This document shows positions 54,186 through 63,234 of a DNA stretch of 63,321 nt, in pieces. The translations under genes were made by a program, and so were the position numbers. The stretch lies in the NCBI RefSeq assembly GCF_002869745.1, contig NZ_PNOS01000029.1, positions 1 through 63,321 of the forward strand, given 5' to 3'. The stretch is from Oceaniglobus roseus (GTDB taxonomy: Bacteria > Pseudomonadota > Alphaproteobacteria > Rhodobacterales > Rhodobacteraceae). Numbering within the stretch: the first letter of the stretch is position 1; the number at the start of each line of letters is the position of its first letter. The notes beneath the pieces are model-generated. The model was given only the letters and a program-made list of their open reading frames with translations, did not search any database and was not told where the DNA came from.

Positions 54186-54884
54186 ATGGATTTGAAGAAC
54201 TGGCCGCGTGGTGTGCGGGCGGGCGCGCTGGCGCTTGGCGCCGTCGCGCTTGCGGGCTGCGTGAACAACGGGACGGCCACGCCGGGCGGCGGCACGGGCG
54301 GTGGAGGCGGCGGAACGCCGCCGGCGACCCCGGCCACCTACCAGGCGAACCTCGACGCGGTGCAGGCCCTTGTGCCCACGTCCGACATGCCCGTGTCCGG
54401 GTCCGCGACCTACACCGGCGCCACCCGGCTCGATATCGTGCAGGGCGGGACGGGCGAGCTTTACGGCGACGTGTCCTTCGACGTCGATTTCGCCGCCGCC
54501 AACAATGCCGCCATCAGCAACGGCGTGGCAAACAACTGGCGCGGCACGGTCGACGGCCAGGCGGTCGCCTTCAACGGCGAACTGCGCACCGGCCCCAAGT
54601 ATCCCTCTTCCTTCAACAACGACGAGCAGCCGATCGTCGCCCCGCCGGGCGTGATCCTGCCGCCGGGCACGCCGACCAGCGTCCGGCCGGGCAGCGCGTC
54701 GATCGCGCTTTACGGCGATATCGACGATGCCAATGCGGGCAACAGCGAGGTGCTCCTGACCCTCGGCGGCAACTTCACCGGTCCGCAGGGGCAGGCAATC
54801 CATGGGCCAGCGCAGATCCAGCAGATCACCGGCACGTCGGTGGCCGAGCGGGCGGGCGCGGGCACCTGGTACGCCGAGCGCTGA
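54186..54884 (+). CDS. Lipoprotein with transferrin-binding-like beta-barrel
   Basis: A 232-residue lipoprotein, lipobox GAVALAGC at residues ~18-25, then a Gly/Thr/Pro linker ([18 protein letters not shown]) and a beta-sheet domain with [21 protein letters not shown] and [19 protein letters not shown], quoted in part, resembling TbpB-type surface lipoprotein barrels. The repeated [13 protein letters not shown] and [14 protein letters not shown] pattern fits the handle/barrel of that group. AAGGAAGG before the ATG supports the start. Its place between eda and edd on the opposite strand looks like an insertion into the operon. Ligand unknown. Confidence 0.75.
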   Translation: MDLKNWPRGVRAGALALGAVALAGCVNNGTATPGGGTGGGGGGTPPATPATYQANLDAVQALVPTSDMPVSGSATYTGATRLDIVQGGTGELYGDVSFDVDFAAANNAAISNGVANNWRGTVDGQAVAFNGELRTGPKYPSSFNNDEQPIVAPPGVILPPGTPTSVRPGSASIALYGDIDDANAGNSEVLLTLGGNFTGPQGQAIHGPAQIQQITGTSVAERAGAGTWYAER

Positions 54885-54902
54885 GCCGCATCGGCTCCAC
54901 GT

Positions 54903-54942
54903 GATCCCTCGGGATCGGGGAGGGCGGGCGATGTCCCGCCCT
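54903..54942. terminator. Paired hairpins between lipoprotein and edd genes
   Basis: GATCCC-TC-GGGATC (54903-54916) and AGGGCGGG-CGATGT-CCCGCCCT (54921-54942) in the 79-bp gap between convergent genes. The second ends in a short TTCC. Likely a bidirectional terminator region. Confidence 0.6.
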
Positions 54943-54963
54943 TCCGCGTTACGGGCAAAGGCG

Positions 54964-56769
54964 TCAGACCACGACGCCGGCGCCCTGCGAGGCCAGGCCG
55001 ACGTTCTGGCGGAACACCTCGAACAGCTCGCGGCCCACGCCGTTGCCGTTGCCGCCGAGGTCGGCCTTCACCGGCTCGCGCGTCTCGAGGTCCACGCCCA
55101 CGACGTCGAGCGTCCCCTTCACCGCGTCCACCCGCACCACGTCGCCGTCCTTCAGCCGGCAGAGCGGCCCGCCCATCGCCGCCTCGGGCGAGACGTGGAT
55201 GGCCGAAGGCACCTTGCCCGACGCGCCCGACATCCGCCCGTCCGTCACCAGCGCCACCTTCAGGCCGCGGTCCTGGAGCACGGCGAGGGTGGGGGTCAGC
55301 GAATGCAGCTCGGGCATCCCGTTCGCCCGCGGCCCCTGGAAGCGGACCACCACCACCGTATCCTCGGTGAACTCGCCGCGCTGGAAGGCGGTCTTGACGT
55401 CCTTCTGGTCGTGGAAGATGCGGCAGGGCCCCTCGATCACGTGGCGCTCGGGCGCGACGGCCGAGACCTTCATCACCCCGCGCCCCAGGTTGCCCTGGAG
55501 ATCCTTCAGACCGCCGGTCTTCTGGAACGGATCCGACGCGGGGCGCAGGATCTTGTCGTTCAGGCTCTCCTTCGGACCGGCGCGGTACTGCACGGCGCCC
55601 GCGTCCAGCACCGGCTCTTCGGTGTAGAGGTGCAGCCCGTCGCCCGCCACGGTCTTGACGTCGGGGTGCAGCAGACCCGCCTCCAGCAGCTCGCCGATCA
55701 TGTAGCCGAGACCGCCCGCCGCGTGGAAATGGTTCACGTCGGCCAGCCCGTTGGGATAGACCTTGGCGAGCAGCGGAACGGCGTCAGACAGCTCGGCGAA
55801 GTCGGCGAGGTCCAGCTGCACCCCCGCCGCCCGCGCCATGGCGGGCAGGTGGATGACGAGGTTGGTCGAGCCGCCCGTCGCCATCAGCCCGACCATGCCG
55901 TTCACGAAGGCTTTCTCGTCCAGGATGTCCGAGACCGGGCGGTAGTCGTTGCCGAGCGCCGTGATCTCCAGCGCGCGCTTCGCCCCGGCCTCGGTCAGCG
56001 CCTCCCGGAGCGGCGTGCCCGGGTTGACGAAGGAGGCGCCGGGCAGGTGCAGGCCCATGAACTCCATCAGCATCTGGTTGGTGTTGGCGGTGCCGTAGAA
56101 GGTGCAGGTCCCGGGGCCGTGGTAGGAGGCCATCTCGGCCTCCATCAGCTTGTCGCGGCCGACCTCGCCGCTGGCGAACTGCTGGCGCACCTTGGATTTC
56201 TCGTCGTTCGGCAGCCCGCTGGTCATCGGCCCCGCGGGCAGGAAGACGCCGGGGATGTAGCCGAAGGTCGCCGCGGCGATGACGAGGCCCGGCACGATCT
56301 TGTCGCAGACGCCGAGGTAGACGGCGGCGTCGAAGACGTTGTGGGACAGCGCCACGCCGGTCGCAAGCGCGATCACGTCGCGGGAGAACAGCGACAGCTC
56401 CATGCCGGTCTGGCCCTGGGTGACGCCGTCGCACATGGCTGGCACGCCGCCTGCGACCTGGGCGGTGGCGCCGTTCGCGCGGGCGGTGCGGCGGATCAGC
56501 TCGGGGTAGGTCTCGAACGGCTGGTGGGCCGAGAGCATGTCGTTGTAGGCGGTGACGATCCCGAGGTTCGGCGCGGTGCCCTTGGCCAGCGCTTCCTTGT
56601 CTTGGCCCATGGGGGCATAGGCGTGGGCCTGGTTGCCGCAGGTCAGGTGGGCGCGGCGGGGGCCTTCCTCGGCCGCGCGGGCCATGTGATCGAGATAGCG
56701 GGCGCGGCTGTCGCGGCTGCGGTCGATGATGCGTTCGGTGACGGCTTCGACGGTCGGGTTCAGGGCCAT
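54964..56769 (-). CDS. edd: 6-Phosphogluconate dehydratase
   Basis: A 601-residue IlvD/Edd-family Fe-S dehydratase converting 6-phosphogluconate to KDPG. Cluster and active-site regions include [19 protein letters not shown] (quoted in part), [37 protein letters not shown] and [16 protein letters not shown]. Length equals Edd. The ATG at 56769 begins [18 protein letters not shown], the usual N-terminus. Transcribed toward eda but separated from it by the lipoprotein gene on the other strand. Confidence 0.97.
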   Translation of the reverse strand: MALNPTVEAVTERIIDRSRDSRARYLDHMARAAEEGPRRAHLTCGNQAHAYAPMGQDKEALAKGTAPNLGIVTAYNDMLSAHQPFETYPELIRRTARANGATAQVAGGVPAMCDGVTQGQTGMELSLFSRDVIALATGVALSHNVFDAAVYLGVCDKIVPGLVIAAATFGYIPGVFLPAGPMTSGLPNDEKSKVRQQFASGEVGRDKLMEAEMASYHGPGTCTFYGTANTNQMLMEFMGLHLPGASFVNPGTPLREALTEAGAKRALEITALGNDYRPVSDILDEKAFVNGMVGLMATGGSTNLVIHLPAMARAAGVQLDLADFAELSDAVPLLAKVYPNGLADVNHFHAAGGLGYMIGELLEAGLLHPDVKTVAGDGLHLYTEEPVLDAGAVQYRAGPKESLNDKILRPASDPFQKTGGLKDLQGNLGRGVMKVSAVAPERHVIEGPCRIFHDQKDVKTAFQRGEFTEDTVVVVRFQGPRANGMPELHSLTPTLAVLQDRGLKVALVTDGRMSGASGKVPSAIHVSPEAAMGGPLCRLKDGDVVRVDAVKGTLDVVGVDLETREPVKADLGGNGNGVGRELFEVFRQNVGLASQGAGVVV

Positions 56770-56905
56770 GGTCGGGTCTCCGGCGGATTGGGGTACATGC
56801 GACGCCGCCATCGTGCGGCGAGGGGCTTGGCCTTCCTTACCATGGGCTGTTTGCGCTAACAACGGGGCGGGGCGGATCGGTTCCCCGGGGGCGTTCGCAA
56901 ACTGC

Positions 56906-56920
56906 ATGCATTTTGTGCAT
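56906..56920. promoter_or_regulatory. Inverted repeat upstream of edd
   Basis: ATGCA-TTTTG-TGCAT lies ~140 bp upstream of the edd start, in the region divergent to the small 57-aa gene. It could be bound by a GntR- or LacI-type sugar regulator, none of which is encoded nearby. Confidence 0.4.
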
Positions 56921-57007
56921 ACCGGGTCTGTCGGGCTGTCTGTGGTGGCGGCCGGTGGGGGGGCATAGGTGAGGTGCCGAACGAAACAGCCCCCGAAGGA
57001 GATCGTC

Positions 57008-57181
57008 ATGATCCCGAAAAAGACCAACCCGAACGACGCCATCGACCTGTTCGAGATCGAGCGTCAGGCCCGTGCGCTGCGCGCCGCCACCCTGCGCGAT
57101 TTCGGCGCCACGGTTCGCGCCTGGTTCGCCAGCCGTCCGACCAAGGCCCCGGCTCGCGGGCTTCAGCCGCTGAAAGGCTGA
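57008..57181 (+). CDS. Small basic protein, RSP_7527-like
   Basis: A 57-residue protein: [20 protein letters not shown] then [20 protein letters not shown] and a basic tail. The pattern resembles the short DUF1127-like proteins of Rhodobacteraceae (RSP_7527 family from memory), which carry an Arg-rich amphipathic helix. AAGGAGAT precedes the ATG. Function is unknown; the related DUF1127 proteins affect RNA turnover and phosphate metabolism in other species, which is an extrapolation here. Divergent from edd. Confidence 0.72.
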   Translation: MIPKKTNPNDAIDLFEIERQARALRAATLRDFGATVRAWFASRPTKAPARGLQPLKG

Positions 57182-57226
57182 CCGCTGCCCCTTCCGGGGG
57201 CACGCGCAAGAGGGTAGAGAGCGGTC

Positions 57227-58456
57227 ATGGAACCGCATGAACCCTCCGCATCGCAGCCAGACACGACGGGCCTTCCCGTGGTCCGGCTGCGCCCCAAGAC
57301 CGACGCCCGCGCGATCCGCCGCGGCAGCCCTTGGGTCTTCGACAACGAGCTGGTCGTCGACCGGCGCACCTCGAAACTGGCTCCGGGCACCATCGCGCGC
57401 CTGGAAGACGCCGAACGGTCGCCGATGGGCCTTGTCGCCGTCAATCCTTCCTCCAGGATCATCGCCAGGATGCTGGACCGCGATCCGGCGGCCACGGTCG
57501 ACCGCGCCTGGCTTTCCGCGCGCATTTCCCGCGCGCTGGCGCTGCGCGAGCGCCTTTACGACGCCCCCTTCTACCGCCTGATCCATGCCGAGGCCGATGG
57601 CCTGCCCGGCGTCGTCATCGACCGCTTCGGCGATGCCGCGGTGGTGCAGCCGAACGCCGCCTGGGCTGAAGTGCTGCTGGACGACCTGGTGGACGCCCTG
57701 GTGGAGGTCACGGGCGTTTCGACCGTCCTGAAGAACGCCACCGGCCGGGCCCGCAGCCTGGAAGGGCTGGACGAGGACAGCAGGGTGCTGCTTGGCGCTG
57801 TGGACGGATCCGTCCCGGTGCCGATGAACGGCGCGACCTACATGGCGGACCTTCTCGGCGGGCAGAAGACGGGGCTGTTCTACGACCAGCGCCCGAACCA
57901 CGCCTTCGCCGCCGGGCTGGGGAAGGGCGCGCGGGTGCTCGACGTCTTCTCCCATGTCGGCGGCTTCGCGCTCGCCGCGCTGGCGGCGGGGGCGGAGTCG
58001 GCGCTGGCCGTTGACGGCTCGGCCCCGGCGCTGGAGCTGGCGGAGCAGGGCGCGGCGGCCTCGGGCGTGGCCGACCGCTTCGCCACCCGGCGCGGCGATG
58101 CCTTCGAGGTGATGGCGGCGCTGGCGGAGGAGGGGGAGCGCTTCGGCCTCGTCGTCTGTGACCCGCCCGCCTTCGCGCCGAACAAGCCCGCGCTGGAGGC
58201 TGGCCTGCGCGCCTACGAGCGTGTCGCGCGCCTTGCCGCGCCGCTGGTGGCGCCGGGGGGCTACCTCGTGCTCTGCTCCTGCTCGCACGCCGCCGACCTC
58301 GCCCGGTTCCGCGGCGCCTGTCTCTCGGGGATCGGGCGGTCGGGACGCTGGGCGCAGCAACTGCACACGGGCTTTGCCGGGCCGGACCACCCGCAGCTGC
58401 CGCAGCTGGCCGAGTCGGCCTACCTGAAGGCGCTGTTCTTCCGCCTCGACGGATGA
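57227..58456 (+). CDS. rlmI: RlmI-like 23S rRNA cytosine methyltransferase
   Basis: A 409-residue SAM-dependent methyltransferase. The N-terminal PUA domain (LRPKTDARAIRRGSPWVFDNEL) is followed by a central alpha/beta segment (HAEADGLPGVVIDRFGD) and the catalytic domain with MADLLGGQKTGLFYDQRPN and VLDVFSHVGGFALAA. The motif VVCDPPAFAP (motif IV) and CSCSHAADL follow, with Cys positions expected for m5C chemistry. In E. coli RlmI modifies C1962. Its stop overlaps the PIN gene (ATGA 58453-58456). Confidence 0.9.
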   Translation: MEPHEPSASQPDTTGLPVVRLRPKTDARAIRRGSPWVFDNELVVDRRTSKLAPGTIARLEDAERSPMGLVAVNPSSRIIARMLDRDPAATVDRAWLSARISRALALRERLYDAPFYRLIHAEADGLPGVVIDRFGDAAVVQPNAAWAEVLLDDLVDALVEVTGVSTVLKNATGRARSLEGLDEDSRVLLGAVDGSVPVPMNGATYMADLLGGQKTGLFYDQRPNHAFAAGLGKGARVLDVFSHVGGFALAALAAGAESALAVDGSAPALELAEQGAAASGVADRFATRRGDAFEVMAALAEEGERFGLVVCDPPAFAPNKPALEAGLRAYERVARLAAPLVAPGGYLVLCSCSHAADLARFRGACLSGIGRSGRWAQQLHTGFAGPDHPQLPQLAESAYLKALFFRLDG

Positions 58457-59013
58457 AGGTCCTTCTGGACGCGAACGTGCTGTTCCCGACGGTGCTGCGC
58501 GAGATCCTGCTGGCCTGCGCCGCGGCGGGCCTGTTCCGCCCGCTCTGGTCGCCCCGGATCCTCGAGGAATGGGCGCGCGCGACGGTGAAGCTCGGTCCCG
58601 GCGCCGAGGTCGTGGCGCGCGGCGAGATCGCCGCGCTGTCCGCCGCCTGGCCCGGCGCCGCGGTCACGCCGAAGGACGGCGACCTGCGGCGGCTCTGGCT
58701 GCCCGATCCCGACGACGTGCACGTGCTGGCCGCTGCGGTGGCGGGCTCGGCCGACCTGATCGTGACGCTGAACGCGAAGGACTTTCCGCGTCATGTGCTG
58801 GCGGAGGAGGGGCTGGAGCGGCTGGATCCCGACCAGTTCCTGCTGTCCCTTCACGCCGCCGCCCCCGATGCCGTCGCCGCCTCTGTCGCCCGCGTCCATG
58901 CCGAGGCCGAGCGCCTGGCGGGCGAGCCTCTGCCTGCCAAGGCGCTTCTGAAGCGCGCCCGCCTGCCGCGCCTCGGCAAGGCACTGGCGCGCGACGGCGC
59001 CTTGCCGAACTGA
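58453..59013 (+). CDS. PIN-domain protein (RSP_2648-like)
   Basis: A 186-residue protein with a PIN nuclease fold: start MKVLLDANVLFPTVLREILL (Asp6), WSPRILEEW, DPDDVHVLAAAVAGSADLIVTLNAKDFP with the acidic residues at the right places. It is not paired with an antitoxin gene, so it is not an obvious VapC toxin. Coupled by 4 bp to the rlmI-like gene, which suggests a role linked to ribosomal RNA. A family I know from Rhodobacteraceae as RSP_2648, function unproven. Confidence 0.85.
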   Translation: MKVLLDANVLFPTVLREILLACAAAGLFRPLWSPRILEEWARATVKLGPGAEVVARGEIAALSAAWPGAAVTPKDGDLRRLWLPDPDDVHVLAAAVAGSADLIVTLNAKDFPRHVLAEEGLERLDPDQFLLSLHAAAPDAVAASVARVHAEAERLAGEPLPAKALLKRARLPRLGKALARDGALPN

Positions 59014-59124
59014 CCCCGCGAGGGACCTCGCAGCCGCAGGAGACCGGAGCTTCCGGGCTCAGGCCCCCGCGTTCTTCCCGTTGATACTCGGATCCGAGGC
59101 CCCGAACCGGCCCGCCGGGCGCCC

Positions 59125-60447
59125 CTATCGCGCCAGCACCAGGTCCGCCCTCAGCCCGCCGAGCCGTGCCGAGCGGTCCAGCCGGAGCGTGCCGCCATGC
59201 TGGCGGGCGATGTCGAAGGCGATGGACAGGCCCAGCCCCACGCCGCCGCCCCGGTTCTGGCTGCGCGCCCGGTCGAGGCGCGAGAAGGGGCGCAGCGCTT
59301 CCTCGCGGGCGTCCGGGGGAATGCCGGGCCCGTCGTCTTCGACCGAGAAGACGACCGCCCGCTCGCTGACGACGCAGGACAGTTCCGCCCGGCTGCCGTA
59401 CCGCACCGCGTTGCCGACGAGGTTCTCCAGCGCCCGGCGCACGGCGAGCGGGCGCAGCACCACCTTGCCCGCGCCCGGCAGCGCGGCGACGGTCACGTTC
59501 TGCCCGACCCGGTCCGCCTGGGCGACGAGGCTCTTCAGGATCTCGCCCGGCTCCACCGCCTCGGCGTCGTCCAGGCTGTCGGAGCGCGCGAAGTCGAGGA
59601 AGGTGTCCAGCATCGCCTCCATGTCCCGCACGTCGCCGAGCATCGCCTCCACCTCGGCGTCCTCGTCCAGCATCGACAGCCCCAGCTTCAGCCGCGTCAG
59701 GGGCGTGCGCAGGTCGTGGCTGACCCCGGAGAGCATGATCGTGCGCTGTTCGATCTGCCGCTCGATCCGGTTGCGCATGTCGAGGAAGGCCGCCCCCGCG
59801 GCGCGGGTCTCGGTCGCGCCGGAGGGGCGGTAGGCATGGTCGCGGCCGCGCCCGAAAGCCTCGGCCGCCTCGGCCAGGCGCCGGATCGGGCGGATCTGGT
59901 TCTTCAGGAACAGGAAGGCGATCAGGCTCATCAGCACGCTGACCCCGCCCGTCAGCACCAGGAGCTGGTGCGGGTTCGAGGCCGAGACGAGCGAGCGGGG
60001 GATGCCGACGCTCATCGGCCCGAGCCCGGTCTCGAACCCGACCACCGCGTGGCTGTCCGAGCGGATCAGGTCGGCCCCGGACAATCCCCTCAGGTTCTCG
60101 TGCAGGGTGTCGATCACCTTGCGCCCCGCGAGATCGAAGAAGCGGCGGCGGTCCGCCATCGGCGCGTCGGGGTCGGGCAGGGTCAGGGTGAGGCGCAGCG
60201 CGCGCGCCAGGCGGCGCACCTCCTCCGGGTCGCGCCCCTCGGCCGCCGCCGCGTCGACCCGGCGCTGGATATAGGCCAGCTCCAGCGCCACGGCGCGGGT
60301 CATCTGCACCGTCACGTCCTCGTAGTGGCGCTGGACGAACATGATCGTCAGCACCAGCTGCAGCGTGATGATCGGCGTCAGCAGGATCAGCGCCGCCCGT
60401 CCATAGAGCGACCGCGGGACATAGCGCTTGAGCCAGGCGAAGGTCAT
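59125..60447 (-). CDS. EnvZ-like orphan sensor histidine kinase
   Basis: A 440-residue kinase. TM1 (about residues 18-38) and TM2 (about 157-177) enclose a ~115-residue periplasmic domain; a HAMP domain (LAEAAEAFGRGRDHAYRP) follows. The HisKA box is SGVSHDLRTPLTRLKL, with phospho-acceptor His244, then NAVRYGSRAEL (N box), DDGPGIPPD (G1) and GVGLGLSIAFDIARQHGG (G2). The family is that of EnvZ. No response regulator is adjacent, which is unusual. The ATG at 60447 begins MTFAWLKRYVPRSLYGR. It is divergent from the MBL gene by 40 bp. Confidence 0.94.
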   Translation of the reverse strand: MTFAWLKRYVPRSLYGRAALILLTPIITLQLVLTIMFVQRHYEDVTVQMTRAVALELAYIQRRVDAAAAEGRDPEEVRRLARALRLTLTLPDPDAPMADRRRFFDLAGRKVIDTLHENLRGLSGADLIRSDSHAVVGFETGLGPMSVGIPRSLVSASNPHQLLVLTGGVSVLMSLIAFLFLKNQIRPIRRLAEAAEAFGRGRDHAYRPSGATETRAAGAAFLDMRNRIERQIEQRTIMLSGVSHDLRTPLTRLKLGLSMLDEDAEVEAMLGDVRDMEAMLDTFLDFARSDSLDDAEAVEPGEILKSLVAQADRVGQNVTVAALPGAGKVVLRPLAVRRALENLVGNAVRYGSRAELSCVVSERAVVFSVEDDGPGIPPDAREEALRPFSRLDRARSQNRGGGVGLGLSIAFDIARQHGGTLRLDRSARLGGLRADLVLAR

Positions 60448-60487
60448 CCCGCTTGCTATCGCGCGCGGCGACGGCAAGAAAGGGGCC

Positions 60488-61420
60488 ATGGCGCCTGCAC
60501 ACCAATTTGACCCCGCCGCCTTCGATCCCGTGCCCGGCCGCCCCGAGACGGTGGCCCCGGGCGTGCGCCGGATCCTCGCGCCCAACCCCTCGCCGATGAC
60601 CTTCCGCGGCACCAACACCTATGTCGTGGGGCAGGGGGAGGTGGCGCTGATCGACCCCGGCCCCCTCGACATGGCCCATGCCGCGGCGCTGCGCGCGGCG
60701 CTGGCGGGGGAGCGTGTCACCCACATCCTCGTCACCCACGCCCATCTCGACCATTCGCCCCTCGCCGCGCCGCTCGCGGCCGAGACGGGCGCCCCCGTCC
60801 TCGCCTTCGGACCCGCCACCGCGGGGCGGCGTCCGGTGATGGCGGCGCTGGCGGCGGAGGGGCTTGCCGGAGGGGGCGAGGGGGTGGACGCCGCCTTCGC
60901 ACCGACGGAGAGCCTTGCGGACGGCGCGGTGATCGCGGGGGCCGGCTGGCGGATCGCGGCGCTGCACACGCCGGGGCACATGGCGAACCACATGTGCTTC
61001 GCCTTCGGCGACCTGCTCTTCACCGGCGATCACGTCATGGCCTGGTCGACCTCGCTGATCTCGCCGCCGGACGGCGATGCCGCCGCCTTCATGGCCTCCT
61101 GCGACCGGCTCTCGGGGCGGGGCGACCGGCTGTACCTGCCGGGCCACGGACCCGCCGTGTCCGATCCTGCCGCCCGGCTCGCCGCGCTGGTCGCCCACCG
61201 GCGCGGGCGCGAGGCGCAGATCCTCGCCGCCCTCGCCGAGGGCCCGGCCGCCGCGGCGACCCTGACCCGTCGCCTCTACGCCGACATTCCCGCCGCCCTC
61301 CACCCTGCCGCCCTGCGCAACGTCCTCGCCCATCTCGTTGATCTCCATGAGCAAAAGCGGGTCACGGCCGCGCCGGCCCTGAGCGCAGACGCGGTTTTCG
61401 CCCTGTCCCCGAATTTCTGA
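60488..61420 (+). CDS. MBL-fold hydrolase (LACTB2-like)
   Basis: A 310-residue metallo-beta-lactamase-fold enzyme. Zinc motif THAHLDHSP (His84, His86, Asp88, His89), TPGHMANHMCF and LFTGDHVM are the metal ligands. The N-terminal FRGTNTYVVG and C-terminal winged-helix-like tail (RNVLAHLVDLHEQKRV) resemble LACTB2-type endoribonucleases or hydrolases; which substrate is not known. AAAGGGG before the ATG supports the start. 40 bp divergent from the histidine kinase. Confidence 0.93.
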   Translation: MAPAHQFDPAAFDPVPGRPETVAPGVRRILAPNPSPMTFRGTNTYVVGQGEVALIDPGPLDMAHAAALRAALAGERVTHILVTHAHLDHSPLAAPLAAETGAPVLAFGPATAGRRPVMAALAAEGLAGGGEGVDAAFAPTESLADGAVIAGAGWRIAALHTPGHMANHMCFAFGDLLFTGDHVMAWSTSLISPPDGDAAAFMASCDRLSGRGDRLYLPGHGPAVSDPAARLAALVAHRRGREAQILAALAEGPAAAATLTRRLYADIPAALHPAALRNVLAHLVDLHEQKRVTAAPALSADAVFALSPNF

Positions 61421-61470
61421 CAAAACCCTCTGGACGCCACCGGCGGCTGTTGTTATGACCCGCGCCATGG

Positions 61471-61545
61471 TCCGGCGTAGCTCAGCGGTAGAGCAGTTGA
61501 CTGTTAATCAATTGGTCGCAGGTTCGATCCCTGCCGCCGGAGCCA
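61471..61545 (+). tRNA. tRNA-Asn (GTT), probable integration site
   Basis: A 75-nt tRNA: acceptor TCCGGCG/CGCCGGA, D arm GCTC/GAGC, anticodon arm TTGA-CTGTTAA-TCAA (anticodon GTT), T arm GCAGG-TTCGATC-CCTGC, G73, encoded CCA. The 3' end (from about 61515) is intact on this side and would be the attL core of the element that follows. Confidence 0.97.
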
Positions 61546-61624
61546 AAATCCCCCAGATATAGGCGAAACGCCTTGTTTCATTGGGTTTCCCACGAGGTGA
61601 CCTCCGACCAGAGTCGGAGCCACC

Positions 61625-61651
61625 TGTGCACGTGCACAAATTGTTGCACAA
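61625..61651. repeat. TGCAC-containing palindromes before integrase
   Basis: TGTGCACGTGCACA (14-bp perfect palindrome, 61625-61638) is followed by TTGT-TGC-ACAA (61641-61651). TGCAC recurs again just downstream (61669). Possible arm-type sites for integrase/excisionase or an operator for the integrase promoter. Confidence 0.5.
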
Positions 61652-61719
61652 ACCCGTGCCCGAACCGGTGCACCACCGCGACTCCCGGATGCCCTGGAAC
61701 TGTTTTCGGAGCACCTGCC

Positions 61720-63234
61720 ATGGCTGGAGTCGCACACACACCACACCTCGAAAAACGCCCGTCGGGCTACTTCTTCCGGCGCCGTCTGCCGAAGGCCTGG
61801 GTCGAGATATCGAACCCTGGTCAAAGTTCGGCCATCTGTCTCAGCCTTCGGACCGACGTCCTCTCCGAAGCGACATGCCGCGTCCGCGCCCTCACGGCGC
61901 TCACGGACCTGGCCGTCGCGCTGACGACGGAGAGACCGGTGGATCATCTGAGCCCCGAGCACGTGACATTGCTGACCGAATTGGCGCGCTGCCAGATCGC
62001 CGCCCACGAAGCCCTGCGGGCGTCGGCCGACCCGCGTTCCGAGGCGGCGGCGAATTTCGCGGCGCAGACCGAGCGTGCAACCCAGGACATGCTGCGCCGG
62101 GCCCTGGCGCTCGGTGACCGGACTCCGGTCACGGATCCCCTGCGTGAGATGGCGAGGCAGTTCGGCGTGACTCTCGACGAGACCAGCTCAGGCTGGCGCG
62201 CGCTCGCCGTCGAAGCCCTGCGGATCATGCTGGACGTGTCCCGCGAACGGGAACGGCGCGAGGTCGGAACCTACGAGGACGTGACGCCGATCTTCCGGTC
62301 GGTCATGGCGAGCCGGTCAGCCTCCCCCGCTGCCGCCCTGCCCGTGGCTGCCTCCCGATCGTCCGCCCCCGCTCTGCCCAACACGGCAGCAGCCGCATCA
62401 GCCGCGACCTCCATCGCCGTGCCGCCCATGACGGCAGCTTCCACGCCACAGCCGGCAACGGAGGCGGCTGCTCCTCTTCAGGCGCCGGTCGACTCGGCCG
62501 CAGCCCCGGCCGCGAATGCGGCCACAGTGCCGGGGGCACCGGCAACGTCCCAGCCCGCGGCCGGGGACGCGTCCCCGGACACCGCGGCCAAGGATGACGA
62601 CACCGCGTTCCGGATCAAGCTGCGCCCACCGCTCCTGAAGAACATCGACCTGCGGGACCTCTCGCCCGAAACGCGGGAAGTCGTTCTCACAAAGCCCCGG
62701 GGCATCACGCTTCTCGAGGGGATCAAGCTCATGAAGGAGCTCAAGATGGCCGGATACGGAGACGACTTCTCCCTGGAGCAGACCGGCGATGCCGATGCCG
62801 GCAAGAAATGGACGTCCAACAGTGGCAGCGAGGCGAATGTCGCGGAAAAATTCTGGGTGGAGTTCGTCGGAGATGTCCCGTTCGAAGACGCAAATCGGGA
62901 TCACATCCGCGACGCCCTGAAGTTCCTGCCCGAGCTGCCCTTTCAGCATTCCAAGGGGAAGACGAAATTCGTCTCGGAATTCGGATTCAGGGCGTTGATC
63001 GAGGATCTCGAAGCTGAAGAGGAACGCCTTGAGAAGGAAGCCTTGGAGCTGCTTGCTTTGGACGCCAATGCAACCGAAGCCGATCGGGAAAAGGCCGCGC
63101 TGGATGCCCGCATTCCGCGTATCCGCGCCGAGACCCGCGCCAAACATCGCGGCTACATCAAGTCAGTCGGGAAGATGCTCTACGACCTTCAATTGGCTCT
63201 GTTGCACAAATCCCGTGAGGGATTCATCTCGTGA
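61720..63234 (+). pseudogene. Phage-type integrase interrupted by IS
   Basis: The frame is 504 residues and starts MAGVAHTPHLEKRPSGYFFRRR, a DUF6538-like N-terminal domain of site-specific integrases. A ~100-residue Ala/Pro/Thr low-complexity linker (about residues 195-285) precedes a SAM-like core-binding domain (FWVEFVGDVPFEDANRDHI, ALKFLPELPFQHSKGK, RAKHRGYIKSVGKMLYDLQ). The catalytic domain with Arg-His-Tyr residues is missing: at 63195 IS sequence begins, and the last residues (ALLHKSREGFIS) are IS-encoded. GGAG precedes the ATG. The remainder of the gene presumably lies beyond the IS. Confidence 0.75.

Noticed and set aside
58453-59013. Toxin-antitoxin (VapBC) module
   Set aside because: A PIN protein is present but its partner is an rRNA methyltransferase, not an antitoxin.
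58664-61468. 934-residue minus-strand frame crossing three genes
   Set aside because: No domain, no start signal; spans the PIN, kinase and MBL loci in a shadow frame.
61504-62007. Minus-strand frames ending RQGSNLRPID or GIEPATN at tRNA-Asn
   Set aside because: Again translated antisense of the tRNA; not proteins.
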